A DNA stretch of 64,000 nt from Blastocatellia bacterium (GCA_016789265.1 JAEUQK010000020.1:186001-250000); one strand, 5' to 3'. Shown: positions 42,232 to 52,366, numbered from the stretch's first letter. A program made the numbers and translations. Notes: generated from the letters alone by a model not told the origin.

Positions 42232-43014
42232 ATGTCTAACTACGAAACTATAACCATAGAAAAGCGCGGTGCTGTCGCCCTTCTGACCATCAATCGCCCG
42301 GACAAGCTTAACGCGCTGAATATGAAGGTGCACGAGGAAGGCGTGGCGGCAATGGATGGGTTAAAGTCGGACGATTCCGTTCGCGTTGTCGTTCTTACCG
42401 GCTCGGGTGAAAAGGCATTTATCGCGGGAGCCGACATAAGCGAATTTGTAGAAGCGACGCCGGTCGCACAACGTGACCTTTTTCACGAACGCACTCTCTT
42501 CAATACGATCGATACCTTTCCAAAACCAGTGATCGCGATGATCAACGGTTTCTGCCTCGGCGGCGGCAACGAATTAGCATTAGCGTGCGATATCCGGATC
42601 GGCAGTGAAAAGGCAAGATTCTCTCAGCCGGAGATCAATCTCGGCATAATGCCCGGCGGCGGCGGAACACAGCGTCTCGCTCGTCTTATCGGCGAAGGCC
42701 GTGCGATGGAACTTTGCCTGCTCGGCGATATGATCGACGCCGAGACGGCCTACAAATTCGGCCTGCTCAACCGCGTCTTTCCGATCGATCAACTCGAAGA
42801 AGAGACAATGAAGATCGCCGAAATGATCGCAGAGAAGGCGCCGATAGCGCTTCAGCTTACAAAAGAGGCCGTTAAGTTTGCGTCGCGGTCAAACCTCGAC
42901 GAAGGGCTCCGCCGCGAGGTCGATCTTTTCGCGATCTGTTTTTCGACCGAAGATAAGAAAGAAGGCGTCTCAGCATTTCTTGAAAAACGCAAACCCGTTT
43001 TCCAAGGCAAATAA
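42232..43014 (+). CDS. Enoyl-CoA hydratase/isomerase family protein
   Basis: This is a 260-residue crotonase-fold enzyme. The CoA and oxyanion motifs are KAFIAGADISEF and MINGFCLGGGNELALACD with the first catalytic Glu, then GIMPGGGGTQRLARLIGE with the second Glu region. The end is the usual SEDKKEGVSAFLEKRKP-like tail (STEDKKEGVSAFLEKRKPVF). Both catalytic positions of hydratases seem to be present, with the second replaced by Gly or unclear at GIMPGG, so hydratase or another crotonase activity is possible. A tRNA gene follows 98 bp downstream. No other beta-oxidation genes are adjacent. Confidence 0.88.
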   Translation: MSNYETITIEKRGAVALLTINRPDKLNALNMKVHEEGVAAMDGLKSDDSVRVVVLTGSGEKAFIAGADISEFVEATPVAQRDLFHERTLFNTIDTFPKPVIAMINGFCLGGGNELALACDIRIGSEKARFSQPEINLGIMPGGGGTQRLARLIGEGRAMELCLLGDMIDAETAYKFGLLNRVFPIDQLEEETMKIAEMIAEKAPIALQLTKEAVKFASRSNLDEGLRREVDLFAICFSTEDKKEGVSAFLEKRKPVFQGK

Positions 43015-43112
43015 GCCATTGGACATCTGAAAACGGAAAATGGATAATATCGCTTCGGCTTTTTGCCTAAGGCGAACTGTCAAATATCAATTGTCATACG
43101 TCAATTGATACC

Positions 43113-43188
43113 GGGGACGTAGCTCAGCTGGGAGAGCGCATGAATGGCATTCATGAGGTCAGGGGTTCGATCCCCCTCGTCTCCACCA
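43113..43188 (+). tRNA. tRNA-Ala (GGC)
   Basis: The cloverleaf is complete. The acceptor stem GGGGACG (43113-43119) pairs with CGTCTCC before ACCA, and the D arm is GCTC-AGCTGGGA-GAGC. The anticodon stem CATGA/TCATG encloses the loop ATGGCAT with GGC at positions 34-36, and the T arm AGGGG-TTCGATC-CCCCT is intact. The CCA end is encoded. It reads GCC and GCU alanine codons. A terminator follows at 43204. Confidence 0.97.
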
Positions 43189-43203
43189 ATACTTTCGTAA
43201 ACC

Positions 43204-43231
43204 AGGACATCTAGAATGATGTCCTTTTTTT
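43204..43231 (+). terminator. Rho-independent terminator after tRNA-Ala
   Basis: AGGACATC (43204-43211) pairs perfectly with GATGTCCT (43218-43225) across a six-base loop and is followed directly by a seven-T run. It ends the tRNA transcript. Confidence 0.9.
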
Positions 43232-43333
43232 ATTTATCTCACGTGATGGGAGTGGTGATTTCCTTGTAACAATTTTCCTGGGCTGCGCGTATGATATACC
43301 GACTCTAAACCCATAGATCCATTTTTAATCAAT

Positions 43334-46300
43334 ATGAAACTCATTTCTTGCCTCGTTTTCGTGTTCTTCTCGGTTGTTTTTGCTTTCGGACAGGGTGATC
43401 CGATGTGGCTGCGTTACCCGGCTATCTCGCCTGATGGAAAGACGATCCTGTTCGAATATAAAGGCGACATTTGGTCGGTGGATCCGGCGGGCGGAAATGC
43501 CATACCACTTACTGTTAGTGAATCTTATGAGTTCGCTCCCGTCTGGAGCCACGACGGACGGTCGATCGCCTTTGCTTCTGACCGTTACGGCAACTTTGAC
43601 GTTTTCGTGATGCCTGCGACGGGCGGCGAAGCAAAGCGGTTGACCTATCACTCAACGCGTGAAGTCCCGAGCAGCTTCACGGCGGACGACACGGCGATAC
43701 TGTTCAATGCCGCTCGGCAAGACTCAGCGTCGAACGTCCAGTTCCCGACAGGCGGTATGAGCGAGCTTTACAGCGTTCCCGCGGCCGGGGGACGAGTCTC
43801 GCTTGTGCTTACTACGCCAGCGCTCGACGCGACAGTGGACGCGACGGGCGACAAGATAATTTTCCACGATTACAAAGGCTACGAGAGCGATTGGCGAAAG
43901 CATCATACATCTTCCGTGACCCGCGATGTGTGGGCCTACGATGTAAAGACGGGAAAATACACACAGCTTTCAACTTTCAAAGGCGAAGACAGAAACCCGG
44001 TCTTCGATTCGAACAATAATGATTTTTATTACTTGAGCGAACAGGGCGGCAGCTTCAACGTCTATAAAAGTTCGATCTCTCGGCCTGACCGATCGACCGC
44101 ATTGACCAAATTCACCAAGAACCCCGTCCGGTTTCTTACCCGTTCCAAGTCCGGCACGCTCGCGTTCGGCTACGATGGCGAGATCTATACGATGAAACCC
44201 GGAAGCGAGCCAACTAAAGTACGTGTTCGCATCGCCGTCGATGGCCGTGACACGATCGAGCGGATAGTTCCGGTGAACGGCGGGTTTACGGAGGCCAAGC
44301 TTTCGCCGAATGGAAAGGAATTCGCCTTCGGCTTCCGCGGCGAGATCTTCGTAAGCAGCATCGACGGCAAGGTGGTCAAGCGAATAACTAACACGCCGTG
44401 GCAGGAGCGAAGTGTCAGTTTCAGTCCTGACGGCCGCTCGCTGGTATATGCCGCCGAAAAGGACAATAACTGGAACGTTTATACCGTAAGCCTGACGCGG
44501 AAGTCCGAACCGTATTTCTATGTCTCCACGGTTCTAAAAGACGAACCGGCGATCGCGACGTCGGCCGAGGAGTTTCAGCCCGCCTTCTCACCGGACGGCA
44601 AAGAGATCGCTTATCTCGAAAACAGAAACACCTTAAAGGTCTATAACATAGCTTCGAAACAGTCGCGCACCGTTCTTCCGGCCGACAAAAACTATTCTTA
44701 TGCTGACGGCGATCAGTATTACACCTGGTCGCCTGACAGCAAGTGGCTGCTGGTATCGTTCGGTCCGCCGCAGCGGATCTTCACGCCAGAGGTCGGAATT
44801 GTTTCTGCAGATGGCAGCGGCGAAGTGCGCAATCTTACCCAGAGTGGTTACGACGACGTGGCGCCTAAATGGGCAATGGATGGAAAAATGATGATCTGGG
44901 GATCGAGCCGCGAGGGAACCCTAGCTCAGGGCGGCGGAGCGACATCCGGTGACGTATTCGGAATGTACTTTACCAAGGCCGCCTATGATCGGGCCCGGCT
45001 ATCGAAAGAAGAGTTTGCGCTACTGAAAGAGCAGGAAGAAAAGGATAAGAAGGAGGCCGACGAAAAGGCGAAGACTGCCAGCCCGAGCGCTTCACCGTCG
45101 CCAAAGCCGGATGATAAAAAGCTGCTCGCTTTCGATTGGGACGGCCTCAACGAACGGAAGATGCGCCTCACGGTCCATACGTCTGCGGCTTCCGATTACG
45201 TGCTTTCCAAGGACGGCGAAAAACTTTTCTATCTGACCAATTTTGAGAAAGGCAACGATCTTTGGGTCACCGAACTCCGTACGAGGGAAACAAAGCTCTT
45301 TAATAAACTCGGTGCCAACAACACCTCGATGGAACTTTCGCAAGACGGTAAGTTCCTGTTCATAGTTGCCGATGGCCGTGCCATGAAAGTCGACGCTGAA
45401 AGCGGTAAAACGGAACCGATCGGCGTGAACACGGAAATGGTGCTCAATTATTCCGCGGAAAAAGCGTATATCTTCGATCATAGCTGGCGCCAGTTCAGGC
45501 AAAAGCTGATCTTTCCGGATCTCCAGGGCGTCGATTGGGATTCGTACTACACGGTATACAAGAAATTCCTGCCGTATATAAACAACAATTACGATTTCGC
45601 CGAAATGATGAGCGAGATGTTGGGCGAAATGAACGTGTCGCATACAGGCGCATATTACCGGCCCAATTTCCCGACCGGCGATCAGACAGCGTCTCTTGGC
45701 GTCTTGTTCGACTACTCTTACACCGGCAGCGGTGCGAAGATCGCCGAAGTAATTCAGGGTGGGCCGCTCGATGTCGCGGCGTCGGCGGTGAAGGCAGGAA
45801 ACATCATCGAACAGATCGACGGTACGGCGATCGATGCTTCGATGGATCTCTATAAGCTGCTAAACCGAAAGGCGGGCAAGATGACACTACTTTCTTTGTA
45901 CGATCCCTCGGCAAACAAACGCTGGGAGGAGGCCGTTAAGCCGATCAACGGTGGTGAAGAGGGCGAGCTGCTATACAAACGCTGGGTGCGGAACCGCCGC
46001 GCCGAGACCGAAAGACTTTCCGGCGGAAAGATCGGTTATGTTCATGTCAGGGCGATGAACGACGCGAGCATGCGAACCGTTGTCGATGAAATGCTTGGAC
46101 TTAACATCGGAAAGGACGCAGTTATTGTCGATACTCGCTTCAACGGCGGAGGAGGCATCCACGAGCAGCTCAGTGATTTTCTGAGCGGCAAGAAATACTT
46201 TGACGTGATCCCGCACGGCCAATATGTTGGCAGCGAGCCGTTCGATAAATGGGTCAAGCCGTCGATCGTACTTGTCGGTGAAAGCAATTACTCGGACGCA

Positions 46301-46573
46301 CATCTTTTCCCGCTGGCCTATAAGCTCAAGAATATCGGACGCATTCTCGGAATGCCGGTTCCGGGAACCGGAACGTTCGTATGGTGGGAAAACCAGATCG
46401 ACCCGACCCTGCGTTACGGCATCCCGATGGGCTGCTGGCAAACACCGGACGGGAAATGTGCCGAAAATGTCCAGATGGAGCCGGATATCCTCGTCCGCAA
46501 CGAGCCTGAGATAATGTCGGGAGGCCGCGATCAGCAAATAGAGGCAGCCGTTAAGGAATTACTCAAGAAGTAA
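43334..46573 (+). CDS. Secreted tricorn protease homologue
   Basis: This is a 1079-residue S41-family peptidase of the tricorn type. A signal peptide (residues 1-19, ending VFAFGQ) exports it. WD40-like/TolB-like propeller repeats follow (PAISPDGKTILFEYKGDIW; APVWSHDGRSIAFASDRYG; FQPAFSPDGKEIAYLEN). Next is an acidic linker near 550-590 (EEKDKKEADEKAKTASP). A PDZ domain around 800-870 has ASLGVLFDYSYTGSGAKIA. The S41 core has VIVDTRFNGGGGIHEQLSDF and the nucleophile region VGESNYSDAHLFPLAYK. Bacterial homologues digest peptides in the periplasm. The gene stands alone with a good terminator after it. Confidence 0.92.
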   Translation: MKLISCLVFVFFSVVFAFGQGDPMWLRYPAISPDGKTILFEYKGDIWSVDPAGGNAIPLTVSESYEFAPVWSHDGRSIAFASDRYGNFDVFVMPATGGEAKRLTYHSTREVPSSFTADDTAILFNAARQDSASNVQFPTGGMSELYSVPAAGGRVSLVLTTPALDATVDATGDKIIFHDYKGYESDWRKHHTSSVTRDVWAYDVKTGKYTQLSTFKGEDRNPVFDSNNNDFYYLSEQGGSFNVYKSSISRPDRSTALTKFTKNPVRFLTRSKSGTLAFGYDGEIYTMKPGSEPTKVRVRIAVDGRDTIERIVPVNGGFTEAKLSPNGKEFAFGFRGEIFVSSIDGKVVKRITNTPWQERSVSFSPDGRSLVYAAEKDNNWNVYTVSLTRKSEPYFYVSTVLKDEPAIATSAEEFQPAFSPDGKEIAYLENRNTLKVYNIASKQSRTVLPADKNYSYADGDQYYTWSPDSKWLLVSFGPPQRIFTPEVGIVSADGSGEVRNLTQSGYDDVAPKWAMDGKMMIWGSSREGTLAQGGGATSGDVFGMYFTKAAYDRARLSKEEFALLKEQEEKDKKEADEKAKTASPSASPSPKPDDKKLLAFDWDGLNERKMRLTVHTSAASDYVLSKDGEKLFYLTNFEKGNDLWVTELRTRETKLFNKLGANNTSMELSQDGKFLFIVADGRAMKVDAESGKTEPIGVNTEMVLNYSAEKAYIFDHSWRQFRQKLIFPDLQGVDWDSYYTVYKKFLPYINNNYDFAEMMSEMLGEMNVSHTGAYYRPNFPTGDQTASLGVLFDYSYTGSGAKIAEVIQGGPLDVAASAVKAGNIIEQIDGTAIDASMDLYKLLNRKAGKMTLLSLYDPSANKRWEEAVKPINGGEEGELLYKRWVRNRRAETERLSGGKIGYVHVRAMNDASMRTVVDEMLGLNIGKDAVIVDTRFNGGGGIHEQLSDFLSGKKYFDVIPHGQYVGSEPFDKWVKPSIVLVGESNYSDAHLFPLAYKLKNIGRILGMPVPGTGTFVWWENQIDPTLRYGIPMGCWQTPDGKCAENVQMEPDILVRNEPEIMSGGRDQQIEAAVKELLKK

Positions 46574-46592
46574 AGTTTCAAAAGGCATAGAT

Positions 46593-46618
46593 AAAGGCAT
46601 CCGAGAGGATGCCTTTTT
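46593..46618 (+). terminator. Rho-independent terminator after the tricorn gene
   Basis: AAAGGCATCC at 46593-46602 pairs with GGATGCCTTT at 46607-46616 around a GAGA loop and continues into a T-run. It separates the tricorn gene from the convergent PLD-like gene. Confidence 0.9.
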
Positions 46619-46645
46619 TCATCTGCCAAAGCGATATTTAGCGAG

Positions 46646-48307
46646 CTATCCAACCCAAAAGTCGATCTCACGCAGCGAACGGCTGCCGGGTTTCAAGTAT
46701 CCCTTCTGCCATTTATCGTCGTCCTGGAGACCTTTCCATCGTTTTGCGGCCGGCTGAGTCTGGCGTCGAAAACGCCAACGGTATTGATTGTAAACGGCCA
46801 TTATGTTCGTCGCATATGCGGCGGCCAGGCCCGGCGCATTTTTGATGATCAGCAGATTCTCGTCATTGGTCTTGCTTGCTTTCGGTCCCAGGTTATGCGA
46901 GCCAGTGATCACTATTGATTTGCCGCCGAAAGGATCAACAACTACGACCTTGCTATGGACCATCGCCTGAGCTTTTGGAAGCTTTTTCATTTCCCGTATG
47001 AACCATTCGGTAGGTTCGTCGATCGCCGCAGGGAGCACGACGTTGTAGTCCGCACGTTCCCAGTTCGCTTCGTCAAAAAGTTCTACATTGTTCGTCTTGG
47101 TGCTCGGGTCCTGGTTGACCGCACCATGAATATATAGCTTTGAGCCGTTGGGCCCATTCCGTGCCGTGTCGATGATCTTGTTCAATAGCGTATCCTTTGG
47201 GCCGGGGTTGAACATCAGAAACAGGATCGCGTCTTTGGCTCCCTCGATAATGGACTTTGCCTCGTCGAGGTCGACTTGACCGACGGTCGGCGTGAACCAT
47301 ATTCGCGTCTTTGTTGATCCGATCTGGCGGTCTCGCGGCGTGGAGTTTGAGGTTTTGAGCGTTTTTGGTGTCGAGTTACCCGCAGCCTGCAAAAGATCCC
47401 ATTGTTTCTTGTACTCTCCAGCGATCGACTTGTCGTCGATCAGAACCGAATTGTTCGCTTGAGTGCAAAGCCCGGTCCGCGTCCAATTTTGGCTACCGGT
47501 CCAAACCCATCTCGGTTTCTTTTGCTTATCACAAACAACAAGGAATTTATTGTGGCCCAGAGCGTTTGGCGAGATCATCCTGTCGTGAAGGTCGATCTTG
47601 CCTGCCAAAAATGTCCTGGCATCTTCGTTTTGATCATCGCCTTTTTTCTTCACGCTTCCGTTCGCCAGAACGACGTGAGCACGCTGCCCAAGCTTTTTCA
47701 GAGCCGCTTCGAGCTGTTTATCGTGAAGTTCGTAAAGCGCGGCATATATTTCAAGTTTATCGTCGGCTGCCTTCTTTAGAAGTTCGAACAGCCGCGACCC
47801 TAGCGGACCCATCAGAAACTCTCTCATCGGGTCGCCGGGCGTGTCTATGACCTTTTCCAGTTCCTTTGACTTTAAATTTGTTGGCGTAACCCCAAGACGA
47901 CGGGAAACCCACTGGGCCGCGACAATGCCGCGATTGAAATATGCCGATATTTTGGAAGCAAACTCATAGTCCAAGGTTATCTCCGGCGTCCAGCCGCTTG
48001 CATTCGTCGCATCGACCGCAAGGTTATCTTTGTCGGGCCCGATCATTGGGACGACCCGGTATTGGACCTTATCTCCCGGAGCAGCCATATAGTCGGTCCA
48101 TTGGTACTTTTGAATCGGCCAGTTGGTCGAGGCACGTCGTTCGCCATCTGTGTGGGACTGCCCGACGAAACCTACCCAGGTACTTACTACTTCTTCCACG
48201 CCGTTTCGCTTTCTGTACAATGCAAATCCACGGCAATCTTTTATGATCCCATTCGGCTTCCATGCGATAAAAACGTCGTCACCGTTGTGGTAAACCTTCA
48301 CTTTCAT
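46646..48307 (-). CDS. Phospholipase D-like protein with two HKD-type motifs
   Basis: This is a 553-residue protein without a signal peptide. After a beta-rich amino domain of about 100 residues (KVYHNGDDVFIAWKPNG; WTDYMAAPGDKVQYRVVPM), two PLD half-sites are visible. The first is GHNKFLVVCDKQKKPRWVWT with GSQNWTRTG, where five residues lie between Lys and Asp. The second is canonical: VHSKVVVVDPFGGK with GSHNLGPKASKTNDEN. Enzymes of this class cut phosphodiesters in lipids or nucleic acids; without a leader it should act inside the cell or be secreted unusually. A strong AAGGAG lies eight bases upstream of the ATG at 48307. It is divergent from a secreted zincin-like gene. Confidence 0.8.
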   Translation of the reverse strand: MKVKVYHNGDDVFIAWKPNGIIKDCRGFALYRKRNGVEEVVSTWVGFVGQSHTDGERRASTNWPIQKYQWTDYMAAPGDKVQYRVVPMIGPDKDNLAVDATNASGWTPEITLDYEFASKISAYFNRGIVAAQWVSRRLGVTPTNLKSKELEKVIDTPGDPMREFLMGPLGSRLFELLKKAADDKLEIYAALYELHDKQLEAALKKLGQRAHVVLANGSVKKKGDDQNEDARTFLAGKIDLHDRMISPNALGHNKFLVVCDKQKKPRWVWTGSQNWTRTGLCTQANNSVLIDDKSIAGEYKKQWDLLQAAGNSTPKTLKTSNSTPRDRQIGSTKTRIWFTPTVGQVDLDEAKSIIEGAKDAILFLMFNPGPKDTLLNKIIDTARNGPNGSKLYIHGAVNQDPSTKTNNVELFDEANWERADYNVVLPAAIDEPTEWFIREMKKLPKAQAMVHSKVVVVDPFGGKSIVITGSHNLGPKASKTNDENLLIIKNAPGLAAAYATNIMAVYNQYRWRFRRQTQPAAKRWKGLQDDDKWQKGYLKPGSRSLREIDFWVG

Positions 48308-48597
48308 GGTCTTACTCCTTATTGGTTAAGAAACAAACGGCCTTGGTCAGGCGTGCTAAAACAATCGACCGATAAGTATTATTGACGATTCGGAAAGAAA
48401 TCTAACGCGCATTTTCAGATCCGTTGCCATATACGACCTCGGCTACAACCGATGGCCTTCTGCTTGCCGCGAGAATACGGAAAGTCCTGGTTATGTTATT
48501 CAAAATCTTGACTGGAAACTCTAAATCAGGCTACCGTATGACGGTTCCCGAGAGATCTTTTGTTTCTTCTTCAGCTTTTTGAACGGAGGGCTTATCG

Positions 48598-49416
48598 ATG
48601 AAGTTGGTTGGATTCGTTTCCGCGTTTTTCGTTGTCGCGTTCATTTTCGGCGTAATTTCGGCATCTTCGGTTCTGGCCAACGCACCTTTTGTCCCAACGT
48701 TCGAGGTAGTCCCCGCACCGACCGGCGGTGGTATTCGCTTGGAGGTTCCGCGTAAGTTTCATGAACGTTTTGAAAGATGGAAATCAGAGCTTCTCTCGAC
48801 TGAATTTGGCCGTAACCAATGGGAATCGTGGGCGACGAACAAGAACTTTGTCCTCACCATCCAGGTTGATGCTGGCAAGAAAAAGGGAGCCGGAACGGGG
48901 CGATTCCAGTGGGACGACAATGGGAATTTAGTGGGTGCGACCATCACGCTCGGCTCTGAGATAGACGAAGGCTACCCGGATCCGATCTACTATCCTGTTC
49001 TCAATTCTCTCTCAACCGCCGACACCGAGTTTGCGATCAGCGGCCGCCTGCTCGCCGCCACGAAACTGTCGCACGAACTCGGCCATGTCAGCCAGACAGC
49101 CGCGGCAAATGCATCGACACTCGAACGGCAAAGCAAGCTGATACCTCAATACACTTCGATCTTTCTAAGGAACGGACACAATCCGTACGATCAGAAACTT
49201 GTTCAACTCGCCGAGGAAATAGGCGGAACACCAATGGAGATCTGGGAAAGCCGCGAATATTGGAGCGAAGTGACGGCGATGGACTTCCTTGGCGAGCGGA
49301 TCAAGAACGAGCCGTTTTTTTGTCACGTCTTTAGCCGTATTCGAAATAACGTCCAAATGTACGCACGTGAATACGTTAGCAGGTTCGAGCCGGCCGCCGC
49401 TGTTCCCTGCAAATGA
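48598..49416 (+). CDS. Exported protein with a HELGH motif, possible metallopeptidase
   Basis: I do not recognise the family of this 272-residue protein. It has a signal peptide (residues about 1-28, ending SVLANA). HELGH at about 159-163, in ATKLSHELGHVSQTAA, is a perfect HExxH with a preceding Ser, and acidic residues follow about 45 residues later in WESREYWSEVTAMDFLGERI. The amino half is mostly beta, with TGRFQWDDNGNLVGATITLGS. GGAGG-type ribosome binding is good (GGAGG at 48585-48589). The protein would act outside the inner membrane. A zinc peptidase role is inferred from the motif alone. Confidence 0.6.
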   Translation: MKLVGFVSAFFVVAFIFGVISASSVLANAPFVPTFEVVPAPTGGGIRLEVPRKFHERFERWKSELLSTEFGRNQWESWATNKNFVLTIQVDAGKKKGAGTGRFQWDDNGNLVGATITLGSEIDEGYPDPIYYPVLNSLSTADTEFAISGRLLAATKLSHELGHVSQTAAANASTLERQSKLIPQYTSIFLRNGHNPYDQKLVQLAEEIGGTPMEIWESREYWSEVTAMDFLGERIKNEPFFCHVFSRIRNNVQMYAREYVSRFEPAAAVPCK

Positions 49417-49444
49417 TGGGTGCTGCGGCCAGCCTCAAAGAACA

Positions 49445-49828
49445 CTACGTTACTTTCAACTTGCCGTGCAGCATGTTCATTCCGCAGGTAAAAGGAAACT
49501 CGCCGGTGCGGTCCGGTGTGAACTCGATCGCCGTCGTTTTGTAGGCCGGCAGGTCGCGAGCGATGCCAAGATCTCCAATTACCACTTGCTCGCTGCAGGA
49601 AGAGGTCTCGTCCCGGAAGAAATTGAGTCTTACCGGAACTCCTTTCTTGACAGCGATAACGTCGGGTGAATAGCCTCCCTTTACGGTAATGTCTATCTCC
49701 TGCACGCCGTCTTTGCGGACCTCCGCAGCGACGGTCTCGCGTTCGCCAAAGAACCACCAGATCACTGTTACGACAGCCAGAATTCCTACTGCGATTACGA
49801 TGATCTCATTAGTATCCACTTGATCCAC
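49445..49828 (-). CDS. Membrane-anchored cupredoxin-like protein
   Basis: This is a 127-residue protein with an amino-terminal transmembrane helix (IIVIAVGILAVVTVIWWFF) and a cupredoxin fold: VQEIDITVKGGYSPDVIAVK, then VRLNFFRDETSSCSEQVVI, and the copper loop FPFTCGMNMLHGKLKV with a Cys and Met residues. It belongs to the plastocyanin/EfeO-type cupredoxin group often found next to copper ATPases. The start is GTG at 49828, one base after the copA stop, so it is translated with copA as the last gene of the copper operon. Copper binding is inferred from fold and context. Confidence 0.82.
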   Translation of the reverse strand: MDQVDTNEIIVIAVGILAVVTVIWWFFGERETVAAEVRKDGVQEIDITVKGGYSPDVIAVKKGVPVRLNFFRDETSSCSEQVVIGDLGIARDLPAYKTTAIEFTPDRTGEFPFTCGMNMLHGKLKVT

Positions 49829-49829
49829 C

Positions 49830-52124
49830 TCATCCCCTGAACGACCGCAGTCGCAGGCTGTTGCTCACAACTGAAACGCTGGAAAGGCTCATCGCCGCAC
49901 TTGCTATGATGGGCGAAAGCAGCCAGCCCGTGAAAGGATAAAGGATACCTGCGGCGACCGGGATCCCTATCACGTTGTAAATAAATGCCCAAAAGAGGTT
50001 CTGCTTTACCGTGCGGATCGTTGCTTTTGAAAGAGCGATCGCACGTTCCACGCCTCGAAGGTCTCCGCGGATAAGCGTTATATCGCTGGCCTCGATCGCT
50101 ACGTCCGTGCCGGTTCCGATAGCGATACCGACATCGGACTGAGCAAGAGCAGGAGCATCATTGATGCCGTCGCCGACCATTCCTACGAGCTTTCCTTTTG
50201 CCTGCAGGCGCTTGATCTCACCAGCCTTATCCTGCGGAAGTACCTGGGACAGGACACGAGTAATACCGACCTCTCGGGCAACTGCATCGGCGGTCCGCTC
50301 GTTGTCGCCGGTCATCATCACTACCTCCAGGCCAAGCCGCTGCAGCTCTGCGACGGCCTCTTTTGATCCGGGTTTCACGGTGTCCGCAACGGCAACAAGT
50401 CCGGCGAATTTTCCGTCAATAGCCGCGTACATCGGCGTCTTTCCTTCGTCGGCAAGCCGCTCAGCATATGCAGAAGACGTTTCGATCTCAATACCGCTCT
50501 CAGTCATCAAGCGTTCATTGCCGAGCAGCAGATGTCGTCCGGCGACCCTGGCCTCGACGCCGCGGCCCGCGATGGCGTTGAACGCTTCGGCTTTGTTGAT
50601 ATCGATACCGCGTTTTTCCGCCCCGCGGACGATGGCTGCTGCCAAAGGATGCTCGCTCAGTTTTTCGGCCGAGGCGATCAACCGCAACAGCTCGTGCTCG
50701 TTGAAACCGTTTTCGGTCACGACATCGGTCAGTTCGGGCTCGCCCTTTGTGACCGTGCCGGTTTTGTCTAGAACGATGGTATTGAGTTTGTGAGCGGTTT
50801 CGAGGCTGTCGCCGCCCTTGATCAGGATACCTAATTCGGCTCCTTTGCCGGTGCCGACCATGATCGCCGTCGGCGTCGCCAAACCCAAAGCACACGGACA
50901 TGCAATGATCAGAACGGAAACGAAATTGACAAGCGCCATCGTGAACCGGACCTCGGGAGATGCGGCCACGAACCAGATGACGAACGTTGCGATGGCGATC
51001 GAGATCACGACCGGCGTAAAGATGCCGCTGATCGTATCCGCGAGTCTTGCGATGGGCGGTTTCGAACCTTGCGCATCGCGAACCAGTTTGACGATCTGCT
51101 GCAATGCCGTATCCTTTCCGACCTTGGTCGCGCGAAAGTGAAATGCACCTGTTTTGTTTATGGTAGCTCCAAAGACCTCGCTTCCTGCCGATTTCTCGAC
51201 CGGAATGCTCTCACCTGTTAGCATCGATTCGTCAACAGCTGAAGCTCCTTCCGTAACGACGCCGTCAACCGGGATCTTCTCGCCGGGTCGAACGATCACG
51301 ACATCGCCGGCAATGACCCTGTCGGTCTCCACCTCAAGTTCCTCGCCGTTGCGGACGACCCGTGCCGTTTTCGGCTGCAAGCCTATCAGCTTTCGGATCG
51401 CGTCACCGGTTCGGCCTTTTGCTCTTGCCTCAAGCGTACTTCCTAAAAGAATGAGTGCGATTATCGCGCTCGCGGCCTCGTAATATACCGGAACCATTGT
51501 CGCGGCATGGGCCGAGTGAGCACCCGATTCTGTGACAAATAGAGATGGGAATGCCGTTGCGAGGACCGAGTAAATATAAGCGGTTCCGGTACCGACGGCG
51601 ATCAAGGTGTTCATATCGGCTGACCGGTGGCGGAATGCAGCCCACGCTCCTGTGTAGAACTGACGGCCTGAATACACCACTACCGGAGTCGTAAGCAGAA
51701 ACTGCAGCCAGTTAACTCCATCGAAGTTCAAAAAAGAGATCGAACCGTGCGACATCGCTATGACCAGAACCGGCAGCGAAAGAACCGCGGCGACGATAAA
51801 CTTACGTTTAAGCGTTACATACTCGGCAGCGTGTGCCGCTTCGAGACTGTCTTGTGCATTTTCATTAACAGAAACCTCAAGGACGTCGTATCCGGTATCG
51901 CGAACAGTTTCGATCAGCGTTCCGGTGTTCGTCGCCGAGGGATCGAACTCGATTGTCGCCCGCTCGGTCGCGAAATTCACCGAGGCCTTTCTGACGCCCG
52001 GCTGGCGGTTCAATGTACGCTCGATGCGGTTCGCACATGCCGCACACGTCATACCCGTGATCGGAAGATCTACCCGTTCGCAAACCTCGCCTTGTGCGTT
52101 ATGTTCAGCCATTGATGCTTTCAT
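49830..52124 (-). CDS. copA: Copper-exporting P1B-type ATPase
   Basis: CopA pumps Cu(I) out of the cytoplasm. The about 764-residue protein has one amino-terminal metal-binding domain ([15 protein letters not shown], with CxxC at residues 27-30), eight membrane segments, the ion-binding CPC in [17 protein letters not shown], the phosphorylation motif [13 protein letters not shown], and the hinge [17 protein letters not shown]. The ATG at 52124 is chosen; other in-frame starts lie upstream in copZ sequence and at 52112. The gene is third in the merR-copZ-copA-cupredoxin operon. Confidence 0.95.
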   Translation of the reverse strand: MKASMAEHNAQGEVCERVDLPITGMTCAACANRIERTLNRQPGVRKASVNFATERATIEFDPSATNTGTLIETVRDTGYDVLEVSVNENAQDSLEAAHAAEYVTLKRKFIVAAVLSLPVLVIAMSHGSISFLNFDGVNWLQFLLTTPVVVYSGRQFYTGAWAAFRHRSADMNTLIAVGTGTAYIYSVLATAFPSLFVTESGAHSAHAATMVPVYYEAASAIIALILLGSTLEARAKGRTGDAIRKLIGLQPKTARVVRNGEELEVETDRVIAGDVVIVRPGEKIPVDGVVTEGASAVDESMLTGESIPVEKSAGSEVFGATINKTGAFHFRATKVGKDTALQQIVKLVRDAQGSKPPIARLADTISGIFTPVVISIAIATFVIWFVAASPEVRFTMALVNFVSVLIIACPCALGLATPTAIMVGTGKGAELGILIKGGDSLETAHKLNTIVLDKTGTVTKGEPELTDVVTENGFNEHELLRLIASAEKLSEHPLAAAIVRGAEKRGIDINKAEAFNAIAGRGVEARVAGRHLLLGNERLMTESGIEIETSSAYAERLADEGKTPMYAAIDGKFAGLVAVADTVKPGSKEAVAELQRLGLEVVMMTGDNERTADAVAREVGITRVLSQVLPQDKAGEIKRLQAKGKLVGMVGDGINDAPALAQSDVGIAIGTGTDVAIEASDITLIRGDLRGVERAIALSKATIRTVKQNLFWAFIYNVIGIPVAAGILYPFTGWLLSPIIASAAMSLSSVSVVSNSLRLRSFRG

Positions 52125-52137
52125 TTCATCACCGGGC

Positions 52138-52350
52138 TTATTCTGCAGGGAAACCAGCCCGGTCGAGCGTCTCAAGTACCTTTACTCGATCGACGTGCTC
52201 ATCATGAGTTACGCAGACCTCCTTGGTGGCAACGTCGACCTCAACACCCGTCACTCCGTCGACACGGCCAAACGCATTCTTGATTGAGTTCGCACATCCG
52301 CCGCAGGTGATGTCAGGTGCTTTTACCCTTGTAGTTGTTAGTTCATTCAT
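52138..52350 (-). CDS. copZ: Copper chaperone CopZ-like protein
   Basis: This is a 70-residue heavy-metal-associated domain with the metal motif [20 protein letters not shown] (CxxC) and the usual beta-alpha-beta-beta-alpha-beta order ending [13 protein letters not shown]. Such chaperones pass Cu(I) to CopA or to repressors. It begins 16 bp after the merR stop and lies directly before copA. The middle strand [20 protein letters not shown] is typical of this domain. Confidence 0.9.
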   Translation of the reverse strand: MNELTTTRVKAPDITCGGCANSIKNAFGRVDGVTGVEVDVATKEVCVTHDEHVDRVKVLETLDRAGFPAE

Positions 52351-52366
52351 GATCGCTTTCTCCTTA

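Noticed and set aside
45092..45643. Leftward open frame inside the tricorn gene
   Set aside because: A shadow of the plus-strand gene with no start context or motif.
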